A stretch of 64,000 nt of DNA. It comes from Noviherbaspirillum cavernae. GTDB taxonomy: Bacteria > Pseudomonadota > Gammaproteobacteria > Burkholderiales > Burkholderiaceae_D. The translations under genes were made by a program, and so were the position numbers. Of the stretch, positions 31,089 to 40,246 are shown one piece after another. The DNA lies in NCBI RefSeq assembly GCF_003590875.1, contig NZ_QYUN01000002.1:1798001-1862000 (forward strand), given 5' to 3'. Each line of letters opens with the position of its first letter. Position 1 is the first letter of the stretch. The notes under the pieces were generated by a model that was not told the origin of the DNA, did not search any database, and worked only from the letters and a program-made list of their open reading frames with translations.

Positions 31089-31364
31089 CTATCTGGAAAC
31101 TTCTGACGGCGCCATGGCAATGATGGCGAGAGCGTGTATGTCGGTATGCATCATGTCATGCAGGCAATCATACACCAGGCGATGCCGACCGATGCGATTC
31201 AGCCCTTCAAATCGCGTGGAAACGATGTGAAGACGATAGTGACCGGCACCGGATTCTGCACCGGCATGACCGACGTGCAAATGCGATTCGTCCTCAAGTT
31301 GACATTCCAGCGGTGCGAAAGTTGCAATCAATCGGGCACGGATTCGTTCAAGCCGATCTGTCAT
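31089..31364 (-). CDS. bolA: BolA/IbaG family protein
   Basis: This 91-residue protein belongs to the BolA family, whose members bind monothiol glutaredoxins and a [2Fe-2S] cluster and affect morphology and stress gene expression. The ESHLHVGH segment and the conserved [17 protein letters not shown] block are typical, with the conserved His residues that serve as ligands. The ATG at 31364 overlaps the yciB stop as ATGA. Longer in-frame extensions run through yciB and are not real. It resembles BolA proper more than IbaG by the long HxRLVY region. Confidence 0.9.
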   Translation of the reverse strand: MTDRLERIRARLIATFAPLECQLEDESHLHVGHAGAESGAGHYRLHIVSTRFEGLNRIGRHRLVYDCLHDMMHTDIHALAIIAMAPSEVSR

Positions 31365-31984
31365 TGCGAATCCTTGATGTATCGGGAAAGGAAAAGGCTT
31401 TGCCCAATAACGAATGCGAGCATGAGGCCCGTGAAGCCGAACAGCTTGAAATTGACCCATGTCGCGGTGGCGAAATTGTAGGCGACATATAGATTGATCA
31501 GGCCCATCGCGACGAAGAAGAGCGCCCATGCCACGCTCAGGCGTTGCCAGACCACGTATGGCAGCGATATCTGCTTTTCCATCATCATGCGAATGAGATT
31601 CTTGCCGAATAGTGTCTGGCTGAGGAGCAATGCGGCACCAAAGACCCAGTAGAGCACAGTGGGTTTCCATTTGATGAACGTCTCGTTATGGAAATAAATG
31701 GTCGCTCCGCCAAACATCGTGATGATGGCCAGCGACACCCACAGCATCGTATCCACCTTTTTTCCGCGCAGCAGCAGGTAGGCGATCTGGCCGATCGTTG
31801 CAACTATCGCAACTGCAGTGGCAAGCATGATCGGCGCTTGAGCAGCCGTGCCGGCGCCGCCGCCGGACACGATCCCCGACAGGTATTGCTCGACCAGCGA
31901 TTGTGCGGCATCGGTATTGTTTTCACCCCATTTGAACATCGCAAAAAACAGAATGACCGGGAAGATATCGAACAGGAACTTCAT
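31361..31984 (-). CDS. yciB: Inner-membrane septation protein A (YciB/IspZ)
   Basis: This 207-residue protein has five hydrophobic helices and the family N-terminus [14 protein letters not shown]. Characteristic short blocks are [10 protein letters not shown] and [12 protein letters not shown]. YciB interacts with cell-envelope and elongation/division proteins in E. coli; its biochemical activity is not settled. Relative to E. coli (179 residues) it has an extra Gly/Ala-rich loop near residues 30-45. It overlaps msrB before it and bolA after it by four bases each. Confidence 0.93.
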   Translation of the reverse strand: MKFLFDIFPVILFFAMFKWGENNTDAAQSLVEQYLSGIVSGGGAGTAAQAPIMLATAVAIVATIGQIAYLLLRGKKVDTMLWVSLAIITMFGGATIYFHNETFIKWKPTVLYWVFGAALLLSQTLFGKNLIRMMMEKQISLPYVVWQRLSVAWALFFVAMGLINLYVAYNFATATWVNFKLFGFTGLMLAFVIGQSLFLSRYIKDSQ

Positions 31985-32400
31985 GGCGATTGTTTTTCTT
32001 TCACTGGTTGTGGATCGAAACGCAGAGATGCTGAGTTGATGCAGTAACGCAGGCCGGTCGGCGGCGGTCCATCCGGGAACACATGACCCAAATGTGCATC
32101 GCAGACCTGGCACATAATTTCGGTGCGTATCATGCCATGACTGCGATCGACGCGTTCACTGACATTGTCCGGATTGAGCGGTCTGAAATAGCTGGGCCAG
32201 CCGCAACCGGAATCGAACTTGGCATCCGATTCGAACAGCGGCGTGTCGCAGCAGACGCAGGTGTAGATCCCGTGTTCGTGATGGTCCCAGTAACGTCCGG
32301 TGAAGGCACGTTCCGTTGCCGCATGGCGGGTTACCTGATATTCGAGCGGATCGAGCTGACTGCGCCACTCGGCGTCGGTCTTGATGATCTTGTCTGTCAT
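31981..32400 (-). CDS. msrB: Peptide-methionine (R)-S-oxide reductase MsrB
   Basis: This 139-residue enzyme reduces the R-sulfoxide of oxidised methionine in proteins. Two zinc-binding CxxC pairs are visible (CVCC and CQVC). The GCGWPSYF block is conserved, and the catalytic residue is the Cys in the [12 protein letters not shown] motif. The start is ATG 32400. It overlaps selO upstream and yciB downstream by ATGA, so translational coupling is likely. The close link with selO, also a redox-stress protein, fits a common oxidative-stress role. Confidence 0.95.
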   Translation of the reverse strand: MTDKIIKTDAEWRSQLDPLEYQVTRHAATERAFTGRYWDHHEHGIYTCVCCDTPLFESDAKFDSGCGWPSYFRPLNPDNVSERVDRSHGMIRTEIMCQVCDAHLGHVFPDGPPPTGLRYCINSASLRFDPQPVKEKQSP

Positions 32401-33902
32401 GATGAACAACTCACTTCCAGTTGACTGGCCCAGTCGGGCGGGAGGTTTGCATATTTTTCGTTCTCCGGTTGCTCGTCGAATGGTTTTTCCAGCACATCGA
32501 GCAATCTTGCAATTTCAGAAAAGTCCTTGTTTTGCGCTTTTTCAATCGCGACTTGCGCGAGGTAGTTGCGCAGCACGTATTTCGGATTGACCGCATGCAT
32601 CGCAGCCTTGCGTTCTGCGTCGCGCCGGTTTTCCTGCCGCAGACGCGTTCGGTATTGTACTGCCCACGCATCGAAGGCAGGACGGTCGAGGAAGAGGTCG
32701 CGCAGCGCTTCGTCCTGCGACGGATCGTCTATCCGCAAATCACCCAGGCGACGGAAGAACAGAGTGAAATCGACGTGATTGTTTTGCATCAGAATGAACA
32801 TCGCGTCGATCAATCCGTCATCGTCGACATCCACGGACTGCAACCCGAGTTTGGCATGCAACAGCTGACTGAGCGTCCTTTCGTACTCGGGTTGATAAAC
32901 CTGTAGCGCGTCTTTCGTGGTTTCGACATCGCCCACAAGCGGCAGCAATGCCTGTCCGAGCGCATAGCAATTCCATTCGCCGATCCGCGGCTGCATCTGA
33001 TACGAGTAGCGTCCCTGCGGATCGCTGTGATTGCAGATGTGGCGAATGTCGAAAGCTTCCATGAAGCCGAACGGGCCATAGTCGATTGTCTGTCCGAGTA
33101 TCGACATGTTGTCCGTATTCATGACGCCATGCATGAATCCGACTGCCTGCCATTGTGCGATGAGGTGCGCAGTGCGGCGCGTCACTTCGGAAAGCAGTGC
33201 ATGGTATGGATTCGCCGCGTCGCACAACTCCGGATAGAAGCGATCGATCACGTAGTCGGCGAGTATCTTCAGTTCCTCTTTCCTGCCGTTATAGAACCAG
33301 TGCTCGAACGAGCCGAAGCGCACAAATGTGGGGGCCATGCGGGTTGCAATCGCGCTGGTTTCCGGAGTCTCCCGCATCACGCGCATGTCTGAGCCGGTGA
33401 CGCATAGTGCGCGCGAAGTCGGGATGCCCAACGCGGCCATCGCTTCCGAACAGAGAAATTCACGAATGGAGGAACGCAAGACGGCGCGGCCATCGCCCAT
33501 ACGGGAATAGGGCGTCAGGCCCGAGCCTTTGAGCTGCAACTCCATCGTGCCTGGCGAGGACGTTCCGGGCGCGGGAACGTCGCCGAGAAGAATGGCGCGG
33601 CCATCGCCCAACTGACCGGCCCATACCCCGAATTGATGGCCGGAATATACAGCGGCCAGTGGGTCGGAGCCAGCAGGCGTGCGGTTGCCGGCGAGTGTCT
33701 GGACGAAGTTATCGGTACTGAATTGTTCTGTATCCAGATTGATCAGCGCCGCCGCCGACTTGCTCGCGCATACGAGATACGGAGAAGGGACCGGCGTCGG
33801 CATCAATCGTGTGTAGAACGCTGGCGGCAATGAAGCGAACGAGTTTTCAAAGGGCAGTGTGTCTATGCAATGACGGACCGGTGGAAGTCCAGGTGTATTC
33901 AT
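32397..33902 (-). CDS. selO: Protein adenylyltransferase SelO (YdiU pseudokinase family)
   Basis: This 501-residue enzyme transfers AMP from ATP to protein hydroxyl groups using a kinase fold with inverted ATP orientation. The conserved blocks [31 protein letters not shown] (metal-binding Asn/Asp) and IDYGPFGFM (DFG-like) are present. The C-terminus ends in a CSS-type tail, where eukaryotic SelO proteins carry selenocysteine; here it is a plain Cys. In bacteria SelO modifies proteins of the glutathionylation system. It is the first gene of a unit whose next three genes each overlap by four bases. The promoter must lie in 33903-34088. Confidence 0.93.
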   Translation of the reverse strand: MNTPGLPPVRHCIDTLPFENSFASLPPAFYTRLMPTPVPSPYLVCASKSAAALINLDTEQFSTDNFVQTLAGNRTPAGSDPLAAVYSGHQFGVWAGQLGDGRAILLGDVPAPGTSSPGTMELQLKGSGLTPYSRMGDGRAVLRSSIREFLCSEAMAALGIPTSRALCVTGSDMRVMRETPETSAIATRMAPTFVRFGSFEHWFYNGRKEELKILADYVIDRFYPELCDAANPYHALLSEVTRRTAHLIAQWQAVGFMHGVMNTDNMSILGQTIDYGPFGFMEAFDIRHICNHSDPQGRYSYQMQPRIGEWNCYALGQALLPLVGDVETTKDALQVYQPEYERTLSQLLHAKLGLQSVDVDDDGLIDAMFILMQNNHVDFTLFFRRLGDLRIDDPSQDEALRDLFLDRPAFDAWAVQYRTRLRQENRRDAERKAAMHAVNPKYVLRNYLAQVAIEKAQNKDFSEIARLLDVLEKPFDEQPENEKYANLPPDWASQLEVSCSS

Positions 33903-33982
33903 GAGTGTCCTTGATTGCTCTTGCGTTGCTGCACCAGACAGGGGCGGGAAAAGGCGTTGATCAACATCGATACGCTTAAAGA

Positions 33983-34012
33983 TTGACAGTCTTGTCTGTT
34001 CATAGATACAAA
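33983..34012 (+). promoter_or_regulatory. Possible promoter of the aldolase/HD unit with a small palindrome
   Basis: TTGACA at 33983-33988 and TACAAA at 34007-34012 are 18 bases apart. A short inverted repeat, ACAG-N6-CTGT (33986-33999), overlaps the -35 and spacer and could be an operator. The divergent selO start lies 81 bases away. Confidence 0.45.
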
Positions 34013-34088
34013 TACTGCTGCTGCCTCACGAAAGGATTCAGCCGTTACAGACATAGTTCACATTTTGACAGAGAAGAAGGGGTCCCAT

Positions 34089-34862
34089 ATGAATGCTCCA
34101 GCAACACCACTCATCCCCTCCATGAAGGATCGCGTTTCTCCGGAGGAGTGGCAGACACGCGTGGATCTTGCGGCGTGTTACCGCCTCGTTGCAGACTTTG
34201 GATGGAGCGATCTGATTTTCACCCATATCACGGCGCGCGTACCCGGTACGGAAGACCAGTTCCTGATCAATCCGTACGGAATGATGTTTGATGAGATCAC
34301 GGCGTCCTCGCTCGTCAAAATCGATACGCACGGCAACAAGCTGGAGGATTCGCCATTCCCGGTCAATCCGGCCGGATTCATCATTCATTCCGCGATTCAT
34401 GCTGTGAGGCACGACGCACAATGCGTACTGCATGTGCATAGCGTCAATGGCGTCGCTGTTTCTGCGCAAAAAGGCGGCGTATTGCCAATATCCCAACAAT
34501 CCATTTTTGTGCTGTCCAGTCTTGCCTATCACGGTTATGAAGGCGTCGCGTTGAATGAAGAAGAGAAGCCGCGCCTGGTGGCCGACCTTGGCGATAAAAA
34601 TTACTTGATGCTGCGCAATCATGGGTTGCTGACGCTTGGAAAAACGATTGCCGATGCCTTCGTCAACATGTACATTTTCGAAGCAGCATGCATGATTCAG
34701 GTTCGCGCGCAGGCGGGCGGCGAACTGGTGCAGATTCCGTCACAGATCATCAGCGGCGCGCAGGAACAGGTGAAGACGGTGACGAAATCGCAAGGCGGCA
34801 TGCTGGCATGGCCGGGCTTGCTGCGGCGATTGGATCGCATCGATCCTTCCTATCGCACATGA
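34089..34862 (+). CDS. Class II aldolase/adducin-family protein
   Basis: This 257-residue protein has the zinc-site histidines of class II aldolases: His115 and His117 in LHVHS and His178 in RNHGLLTLG. The Glu that acts in catalysis in fuculose-phosphate aldolase (four residues before the conserved His that precedes HxH) is Gly96 here, in PAGFIIH. Classical aldol chemistry is therefore doubtful, although a metal site is likely. The start is ATG 34089. The next gene, an HD protein, starts 41 bases downstream, followed by an acyl-CoA synthetase. The context suggests handling of a carbonyl or hydroxy acid related to the imported substrate, but no reaction can be named. Confidence 0.8.
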   Translation: MNAPATPLIPSMKDRVSPEEWQTRVDLAACYRLVADFGWSDLIFTHITARVPGTEDQFLINPYGMMFDEITASSLVKIDTHGNKLEDSPFPVNPAGFIIHSAIHAVRHDAQCVLHVHSVNGVAVSAQKGGVLPISQQSIFVLSSLAYHGYEGVALNEEEKPRLVADLGDKNYLMLRNHGLLTLGKTIADAFVNMYIFEAACMIQVRAQAGGELVQIPSQIISGAQEQVKTVTKSQGGMLAWPGLLRRLDRIDPSYRT

Positions 34863-34903
34863 TGATTCAGCACAATTCAATACAACCAAAAAACGGAGAC
34901 AAG

Positions 34904-35479
34904 ATGAATGCACGCGCCAAATTTCACGACATGCAGCACAGCACTGCGGAAGACTGGCAGATCATCGCCGGCGAGTTCAAGCCGTATGCACAAGCGCTGC
35001 CTGATCGCGTACTGGCGCATTTGCGCTTGCTGGAAGGGGACTGCGGCGGCTTTGCGGTGGACCGCTTGACACACAGCCTGCAGACGGCGACGCGCGCGCA
35101 TCGTGACGGGCGCGATGACGAGTATGTGATTTGCGCCTTGCTGCATGACATCGGCGACACGCTGGGCAGCTATAACCATCCCGATATCGCGGCGGCGATT
35201 CTCAAGCCGTTTGTGAGTGAGGAAAATTACGTGATGGTCGAGAAGCACGGCATTTTCCAGGGCTATTACTTCTTCCATTACCTTGGCATGGATCGCAATT
35301 TGCGCGACCAGTTTTCCGGTCAGAAACTCTACGATACGACACTGGAGTTCTGCGAAAAATATGACGCGCCTGCATTCGATCCGGCATACGACACCTTGCC
35401 GCTGGAGTTCTTCGAACCCATGCTGCGTCGCGTGATGGCACAGCCAAAAAACACGATTTACAAAAGTATCGCCGAATGA
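34904..35479 (+). CDS. HD-domain protein, possible diiron oxygenase or phosphohydrolase
   Basis: This 191-residue HD-superfamily protein has a first ligand His57 (LTHSLQ), the HD pair His81-Asp82 (ALLHDIGD), further His92 and His115, and a late Asp153 near FCEKYDAP. This order resembles the ligand set of HD-type mixed-valent diiron oxygenases such as PhnZ and myo-inositol oxygenase, but ordinary HD phosphohydrolases share the first part. The start is ATG 34904, with GGAGA seven bases upstream. Its leader is nearly the same as that of the following acyl-CoA synthetase gene. The frame is open upstream to 34688, but that part overlaps the aldolase. The function is unassigned. Confidence 0.75.
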   Translation: MNARAKFHDMQHSTAEDWQIIAGEFKPYAQALPDRVLAHLRLLEGDCGGFAVDRLTHSLQTATRAHRDGRDDEYVICALLHDIGDTLGSYNHPDIAAAILKPFVSEENYVMVEKHGIFQGYYFFHYLGMDRNLRDQFSGQKLYDTTLEFCEKYDAPAFDPAYDTLPLEFFEPMLRRVMAQPKNTIYKSIAE

Positions 35480-35523
35480 AAAGTCTCGACGGCGACATTG
35501 ACGCGTCGCACAATCGAAAGTCA

Positions 35524-35552
35524 TTGACGGATTAGAACGGTCGTTCAAAAAT
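35524..35552 (+). promoter_or_regulatory. Promoter with TetR-like operator (site A) before alkK
   Basis: A -35-like TTGACG (35524-35529) and an AAAAAT (35547-35552) are spaced by 17 bases. The spacer contains the near-perfect palindrome GAACGGTCGTTC at 35535-35546. A repressor bound there would block RNA polymerase. The same motif recurs before livH and the fused beta-oxidation gene. Confidence 0.6.
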
Positions 35553-35613
35553 CGGGCTTGAAAACGAGAGCATGTGCAACGGCCTGCACCAGCCAAAAAA
35601 CGAAGGAGACAAG

Positions 35614-37266
35614 ATGTCCGAGTACCCCAAGAGCCCATTGATGGGCCAAATGATGAGCCAGCCCCTGCTCATCTCCAGCATCATCCAGCACGCGGACCGC
35701 TATTTCGGCAGCAATGAAATCGTGTCGCGCCGCGTTGAAGGTGACATTCATCGATACACGTACCGGGACTGTCACAAGCGCGCCCGGCAGATGGCGAACG
35801 CGCTGGACGCACTGGGAGTCAGGATTGGTGATCGCGTTGCCACGCTCGCATGGAACGGCTATCGGCATCTGGAACTGTATTACGCCATCTCCGGTTCCGG
35901 CGCGGTGATGCACACCATCAATCCTCGCCTGCACCCGGAACAGATTGCCTACATCGTCAATCATGCGGAAGACCAGTTCCTGTTCTTCGACATGAGCTTC
36001 CTGCCGCTGGTCGAAGCGTTCGCGGCACATTGCAAGACGACCAAGGGTTTCATCATGATGTGCGATCGCGATCGCATGCCGGCGGAGACAAGGATTCCGA
36101 ATCTGATGTGCTATGAGGATCTGATCGCGAAGAGCTCCGATGACTACGCATGGCCGCTGTTCGACGAGAACTGCGCATCGAGCCTTTGCTACACCTCCGG
36201 CACGACCGGCAACCCGAAGGGTGCACTGTATTCGCATCGTTCGACGGTGCTGCATTCCTACGCATCGGCGATGCCGGACGCCTTGAATGTTTCGGCGCGC
36301 GACTCGGTGCTGCCCGTCGTGCCGATGTTTCATGTCAATGCGTGGGGGCTGCCGTATTCCGTGCCGCTGACCGGCGCGAAAATGGTATTTCCGGGCCCGG
36401 CGCTGGACGGCAAGTCGCTGCATGAATTGTTCGAGCAGGAACAGGTGACATTCTCCGCCGGCGTGCCCACGGTATGGCTGGGCTTGCTGACTTACGTGGG
36501 ACAGAACAATCTCAAGTTCTCCTCCTTCAAGCGCACGGTGATCGGCGGTTCGGCTTGTCCGCCGGCGATGATGAAGACCTTCCGCAACCAGTACGTCATC
36601 GACGTTGTGCATGCATGGGGCATGACGGAGATGTCGCCGCTTGGCACCGCATGCACTTTGCAAAGCCATCACATGTCCCTCTCGGATGATGCACAGCAGT
36701 CGATCCTGGAGAAGCAGGGGCATGCGATCTTCGGCGTGGACATGAAGATCGTCGACGACATGGGCGAGGAGCTGCCATGGGACGGCAAGACCTACGGCAA
36801 TCTGCTGGTCAAAGGTCCGTGGATCGTCAGCGGCTATTTCAAGAACGAGGGCGGCGATGTGCTTCAGGATGGCTGGTTCCCGACCGGCGACGTGGCGACC
36901 ATCAGCCCGGACGGCTACATGCAGATTACCGACCGCAGCAAGGATGTGATCAAGTCCGGTGGCGAGTGGATCGGCTCGATCGATCTGGAGAACATCGCGA
37001 TGGGCCATCCCGCCGTGCAGCAGGCTGCATGCATCGGCGTGTTCCATCCGAAATGGGACGAACGTCCGTTGCTGGTCGTCGTGAAAAAGCCGGGAGCCGA
37101 AGTATCGAGAGAAGAGCTGATCACGTTCTACGAGGGGAAGATCGCGAAGTGGTGGACGCCGGACGACGTCACGTTCGTTGAAGCGCTGCCGATCGGTGCC
37201 ACGGGCAAGATTTTGAAGAACAGGATTCGAGACCAATTCAAGGAGTACAAACTGCCGACTGCGTAA
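35614..37266 (+). CDS. alkK: AlkK-type medium-chain acyl-CoA synthetase
   Basis: This 550-residue AMP-forming ligase activates a carboxylic acid to its CoA thioester. It has the P-loop block [14 protein letters not shown], the [11 protein letters not shown] block, [13 protein letters not shown], the hinge region with TGDVATI, and a C-terminal GATGKILKN with the catalytic Lys. Long stretches, such as [32 protein letters not shown] and IKSGGEWI, closely resemble Pseudomonas AlkK, which acts on medium-chain fatty acids. Related DmdB enzymes use 3-methylthiopropionate. The start is ATG 35614 with AAGGAGA before it. Context with a HAAT transporter and a beta-oxidation protein suggests the imported acid is its substrate. 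Confidence 0.88.
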   Translation: MSEYPKSPLMGQMMSQPLLISSIIQHADRYFGSNEIVSRRVEGDIHRYTYRDCHKRARQMANALDALGVRIGDRVATLAWNGYRHLELYYAISGSGAVMHTINPRLHPEQIAYIVNHAEDQFLFFDMSFLPLVEAFAAHCKTTKGFIMMCDRDRMPAETRIPNLMCYEDLIAKSSDDYAWPLFDENCASSLCYTSGTTGNPKGALYSHRSTVLHSYASAMPDALNVSARDSVLPVVPMFHVNAWGLPYSVPLTGAKMVFPGPALDGKSLHELFEQEQVTFSAGVPTVWLGLLTYVGQNNLKFSSFKRTVIGGSACPPAMMKTFRNQYVIDVVHAWGMTEMSPLGTACTLQSHHMSLSDDAQQSILEKQGHAIFGVDMKIVDDMGEELPWDGKTYGNLLVKGPWIVSGYFKNEGGDVLQDGWFPTGDVATISPDGYMQITDRSKDVIKSGGEWIGSIDLENIAMGHPAVQQAACIGVFHPKWDERPLLVVVKKPGAEVSREELITFYEGKIAKWWTPDDVTFVEALPIGATGKILKNRIRDQFKEYKLPTA

Positions 37267-37358
37267 CCGAACTTTGCAAGTGCCGATCTGACGGGTTTCA
37301 TTGTTGTAAGAATGCAGGGCCTCGTGCCCTGTTCACAATAGCCATAAGGAAGAGACAA

Positions 37359-38606
37359 ATGACACTACGAATCCGCCCGCTGCTTTTAGCCTGTTCCGTC
37401 GCCGCTGTCTTTGCCACACCGGCTGCAATGGCTGAAAAAGTGAAAATTGCATTGATCGAAACGCTGTCCGGCCCGTTCGCTCCGATCGGACAGAACCAGC
37501 TCAACAGCTATCAGATGTTCGCCGAAGCGGCGAATCAGCAGAAGCTCGCCGGCGACAATACGTTCGAGATCGTCGGCTTCGACAACAAGGGCAGCCCGCA
37601 GGAATCGCTGACCCAGCTCAAGACGGTTATCGATCAGGGCTTTCGCTATATTGCGCAGGGCAATGGTTCCGGCGTTGCGCTGGCATTGATCGATGCGGTC
37701 AACAAGCACAACGAGCGCAATCCTGGCAAGGAAATTCTCTTCATCAACCATTCCGCGATCGATCCGGATCTCACCAACAGCAAATGCAGCTTCTGGCATT
37801 TCCGCTTCGACTCCAATTCCGACATGAAGATGGAAGCGCTGACCACCTTCATGGCGAAGGATCAGGGCATCAAGAAGGTCTACATCATCGGTCAGAACTA
37901 CGCGCACGGCCACCAGGTCACGCGTGCGGCGAAGGAATATCTGAAGCGCAAGCGTCCTGACGTGCAGATCGTCGGCGACGACCTGCATCCGATCGGCCAG
38001 GTGAAGGATTTCTCGCCCTATGTCGCGAAGATCAAGGCATCCGGCGCGGACACCGTCATCACCGGCAACTGGGGCGCCGACCTTGCCTTGCTGATCAAGG
38101 CCGCCAAGGATGCGGGCCTGACCGCCAATTTCTACACCTACTACGCCAGCACCACCGGTGTGCCGACCGCGATGGGTGCGGCCGGTGCGGAACGCGTGAA
38201 GTATGTCGGCTACTGGAACGTCAATAACGAAACCTATTCCGGCAAGGACATCGTCGAATCGTTCAAGAAGAAGTACAACGACGACTTCTACGTGCTGGCG
38301 ACCTACACCGCAATCAACATGCTGTCGAAGGCGATGAAGGAGGCGAAATCGGCCGATCCGGTCAAGGTGGCCTTTGCGCTGGAAGGCATGAAGTACAAGA
38401 GCCTGAACGGCGAAGTCGAGATGCGCAAGGGCGATCACCAATTGCAGCAGCCGCTCTACATCGCGACCTGGACCAAGGTCAACGGCAAGGACGTGAAGTT
38501 CGACCAGGAAAACACCGGTTATGGATGGAAGACGGATCAGAAGATCGAGACGTATGTCGCATCCCAGCCGACTTCCTGCCAGATGAAGCGTCCATCCAAC
38601 CATTGA
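37359..38606 (+). CDS. HAAT-family ABC transporter solute-binding protein 1 (LivK-like)
   Basis: This 415-residue periplasmic protein has a signal peptide (about 25 residues ending AAMA-E) followed by a Peripla_BP_6 fold starting EKVKIALIETLSGPFAPIG. It binds a small acid or amide for the livHMGF transporter downstream. It is highly similar to the next solute-binding protein along its whole length (shared blocks include NSKCSFWHFRFD and LHPIGQVKDF). The two are therefore tandem duplicates. The start is ATG 37359 with AAGGAAGAG before it. The ligand is unknown; LivK-like proteins also bind aromatic acids, urea and amides. Confidence 0.88.
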   Translation: MTLRIRPLLLACSVAAVFATPAAMAEKVKIALIETLSGPFAPIGQNQLNSYQMFAEAANQQKLAGDNTFEIVGFDNKGSPQESLTQLKTVIDQGFRYIAQGNGSGVALALIDAVNKHNERNPGKEILFINHSAIDPDLTNSKCSFWHFRFDSNSDMKMEALTTFMAKDQGIKKVYIIGQNYAHGHQVTRAAKEYLKRKRPDVQIVGDDLHPIGQVKDFSPYVAKIKASGADTVITGNWGADLALLIKAAKDAGLTANFYTYYASTTGVPTAMGAAGAERVKYVGYWNVNNETYSGKDIVESFKKKYNDDFYVLATYTAINMLSKAMKEAKSADPVKVAFALEGMKYKSLNGEVEMRKGDHQLQQPLYIATWTKVNGKDVKFDQENTGYGWKTDQKIETYVASQPTSCQMKRPSNH

Positions 38607-38615
38607 CAGACGAAT

Positions 38616-38645
38616 GCGGCATGACGGTTGCCGACGTCATGCCGC
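38616..38645 (+). terminator. Strong hairpin between the duplicated binding-protein genes
   Basis: A perfect 11-bp stem GCGGCATGACG/CGTCATGCCGC has an 8-base loop and starts 9 bases after the first binding-protein stop. The T-run after it is weak (GCTTTC). It may stabilise the upstream mRNA or attenuate transcription. No gene was seen in 38646-38904. Confidence 0.55.
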
Positions 38646-38904
38646 GCTTTCAGGTGGTGCCGTCGTCATCGCACATGCATGATCTTCGGAGGGCAATTCT
38701 CCGAATGCGCGCGGCGCTGTTTTTCAATCATCAGCATTCCGCCTGACAGGAAAAATTATCGCCCCCTGTGTTGCATGAGCACGGTGTTTGGTCACGTGTG
38801 TGGTGAACGTGAGCGGCGGTGAAACTGCATTCGATATCTTCGCTTTACACAGGGTGGAACCGTCGATATTCTATGAGTCACTATAACTAAACAGGATGAG
38901 ACAA

Positions 38905-40149
38905 ATGACACTTCAATTGCGTCCAATCGTATTGGCCTTGTCTGCTGCAGCCGCGTTCGCGTCCGCAGGAGCCGGTGCAGAGAATGTAAAAATCGCATTC
39001 ATCGATCCGCTGTCCGGGCCGTTTGCGCCAGTCGGGCAGAACATGCTCAAGAGCTGGCAGGCGATGGCCGATCTTGCCAATCAGAGCAAATGGGCAGGAG
39101 ACAACATCATTGAAGTCGTCGGCTTCGACAACAAGAGCAGCCCGCAGGAATCGCTGACGCAGCTCAAGACCGTCATCGATCAGGGCTATCGCTACATCCT
39201 TCAAGGCAACGGCTCCGGTGTCGCGCTTGCACTGGTCGATGCGATCAACAAGCACAACGAGCGCAATCCAGGGAAGGAAATCGTGTTCCTGAATTACGCG
39301 GCCGTTGATCCTGACCTGACGAACAGCAAATGCAGCTTCTGGCATTTCCGTTTCGACGCCAACTCGGACATGAAGATGGAAGCGATGACCACCTTGATGG
39401 CCAAGGATCAGAATGTCAAGAAAGCCTACATCATCGGTCAGAACTATGCGTTCGGCCATCAGGTCACGCGCGCGGCGAAGGACTACCTCAAGCGCAAGCG
39501 TCCGGATGTGCAGATCGTCGGCGACGACCTGCACCCGATCGGCCAGGTCAAGGACTTCGCGCCGTATGTGGCGAAGATCAAGGCTTCCGGTGCGGACACC
39601 GTCATCACCGGCAACTGGGGCACCGACCTTGCCCTGCTGATCAAGGCCGCCAAGGATGCCGGACTGACCGCCAACTTCTATACCTACTACGGCGGCACGA
39701 CAGGTGTGCCAACCGCGATGGGGGCGGCCGGAGCAGAACGCGTGAAGCAGGTCTCCTACTGGCATCCGAACAACGAGAAATTCTCCGGCAAGGAAATCGT
39801 CGAAGCCTTCAAGAAAAAATACAACGACGACTACTATGTGATGGCGAGCTACAGCGGCATGGCGATGCTGTCAAAGGCGATCAAGGAGGCGAAGTCGGCG
39901 GATGCGCTGAAGGTGGCGCTCGCGATGGAAGGCATGAAGGTGCAGAGCCTGAATGGCGAAGTCGAGATGCGCAAAGCCGACCACCAGTTGCAGCAACCGC
40001 TGTACATCTCGACATGGACCAAGGTCAACGGCAAGGACGTGAAGTACGACCAGGAAAACACCGGCTACGGCTGGAAGACGGATCAGAAGGTCGATACCTA
40101 TGTTGCCGCCCAGCCGACGTCGTGCCAGATGAAGCGTCCGGCACATTAA
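38905..40149 (+). CDS. HAAT-family ABC transporter solute-binding protein 2 (LivK-like)
   Basis: This 414-residue secreted binding protein is the near copy of the gene at 37359. The signal peptide ends near GAGA-E and the mature part begins ENVKIAFIDPLSGPFAPVG. The differences are concentrated in the signal peptide and some surface stretches, which suggests two related ligands or a recent duplication. I chose the ATG at 38905, with AGGA eight bases upstream, parallel to the first copy. An ATG three codons earlier (38896) lies too close to that site. The gene is followed by its own terminator, so it is not simply the first cistron of livHMGF. Confidence 0.88.
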   Translation: MTLQLRPIVLALSAAAAFASAGAGAENVKIAFIDPLSGPFAPVGQNMLKSWQAMADLANQSKWAGDNIIEVVGFDNKSSPQESLTQLKTVIDQGYRYILQGNGSGVALALVDAINKHNERNPGKEIVFLNYAAVDPDLTNSKCSFWHFRFDANSDMKMEAMTTLMAKDQNVKKAYIIGQNYAFGHQVTRAAKDYLKRKRPDVQIVGDDLHPIGQVKDFAPYVAKIKASGADTVITGNWGTDLALLIKAAKDAGLTANFYTYYGGTTGVPTAMGAAGAERVKQVSYWHPNNEKFSGKEIVEAFKKKYNDDYYVMASYSGMAMLSKAIKEAKSADALKVALAMEGMKVQSLNGEVEMRKADHQLQQPLYISTWTKVNGKDVKYDQENTGYGWKTDQKVDTYVAAQPTSCQMKRPAH

Positions 40150-40158
40150 GCATCTCTT

Positions 40159-40194
40159 GCAGCGTGCGCCGCCAAGGTGGCACGCTGCTTTTTT
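40159..40194 (+). terminator. Intrinsic terminator between binding protein 2 and livH
   Basis: A GCAGCGTGC/GCACGCTGC stem with a 12-base loop is followed by six T at 40189-40194. It lies 9 bases after the stop codon. Confidence 0.9.
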
Positions 40195-40208
40195 ATCGCC
40201 GCAAAATA

Positions 40209-40220
40209 GTACGGTCGTAC
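40209..40220 (+). promoter_or_regulatory. TetR-like operator (site B) before livH
   Basis: The palindrome GTACGGTCGTAC lies 26 bases before the livH start and directly after a terminator, so it very likely belongs to a livH promoter. The core ACG-GT-CGT is the same as in site A at 35535. An AT-rich flank (AAAATA) lies to its left. Confidence 0.6.
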
Positions 40221-40246
40221 ACGAAATTTCTGAATAAGGGCATCTT

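Noticed and set aside
34065..34088. Eight extra N-terminal codons of the aldolase-like protein
   Set aside because: The upstream start lacks a ribosome site, while ATG 34089 has a purine-rich AAGAAGGGG ahead.
35545..37236. A 563-codon minus-strand frame opposite alkK
   Set aside because: It is fully antisense to a well-conserved ligase. Composition is His/Arg-rich, with no recognisable motif.
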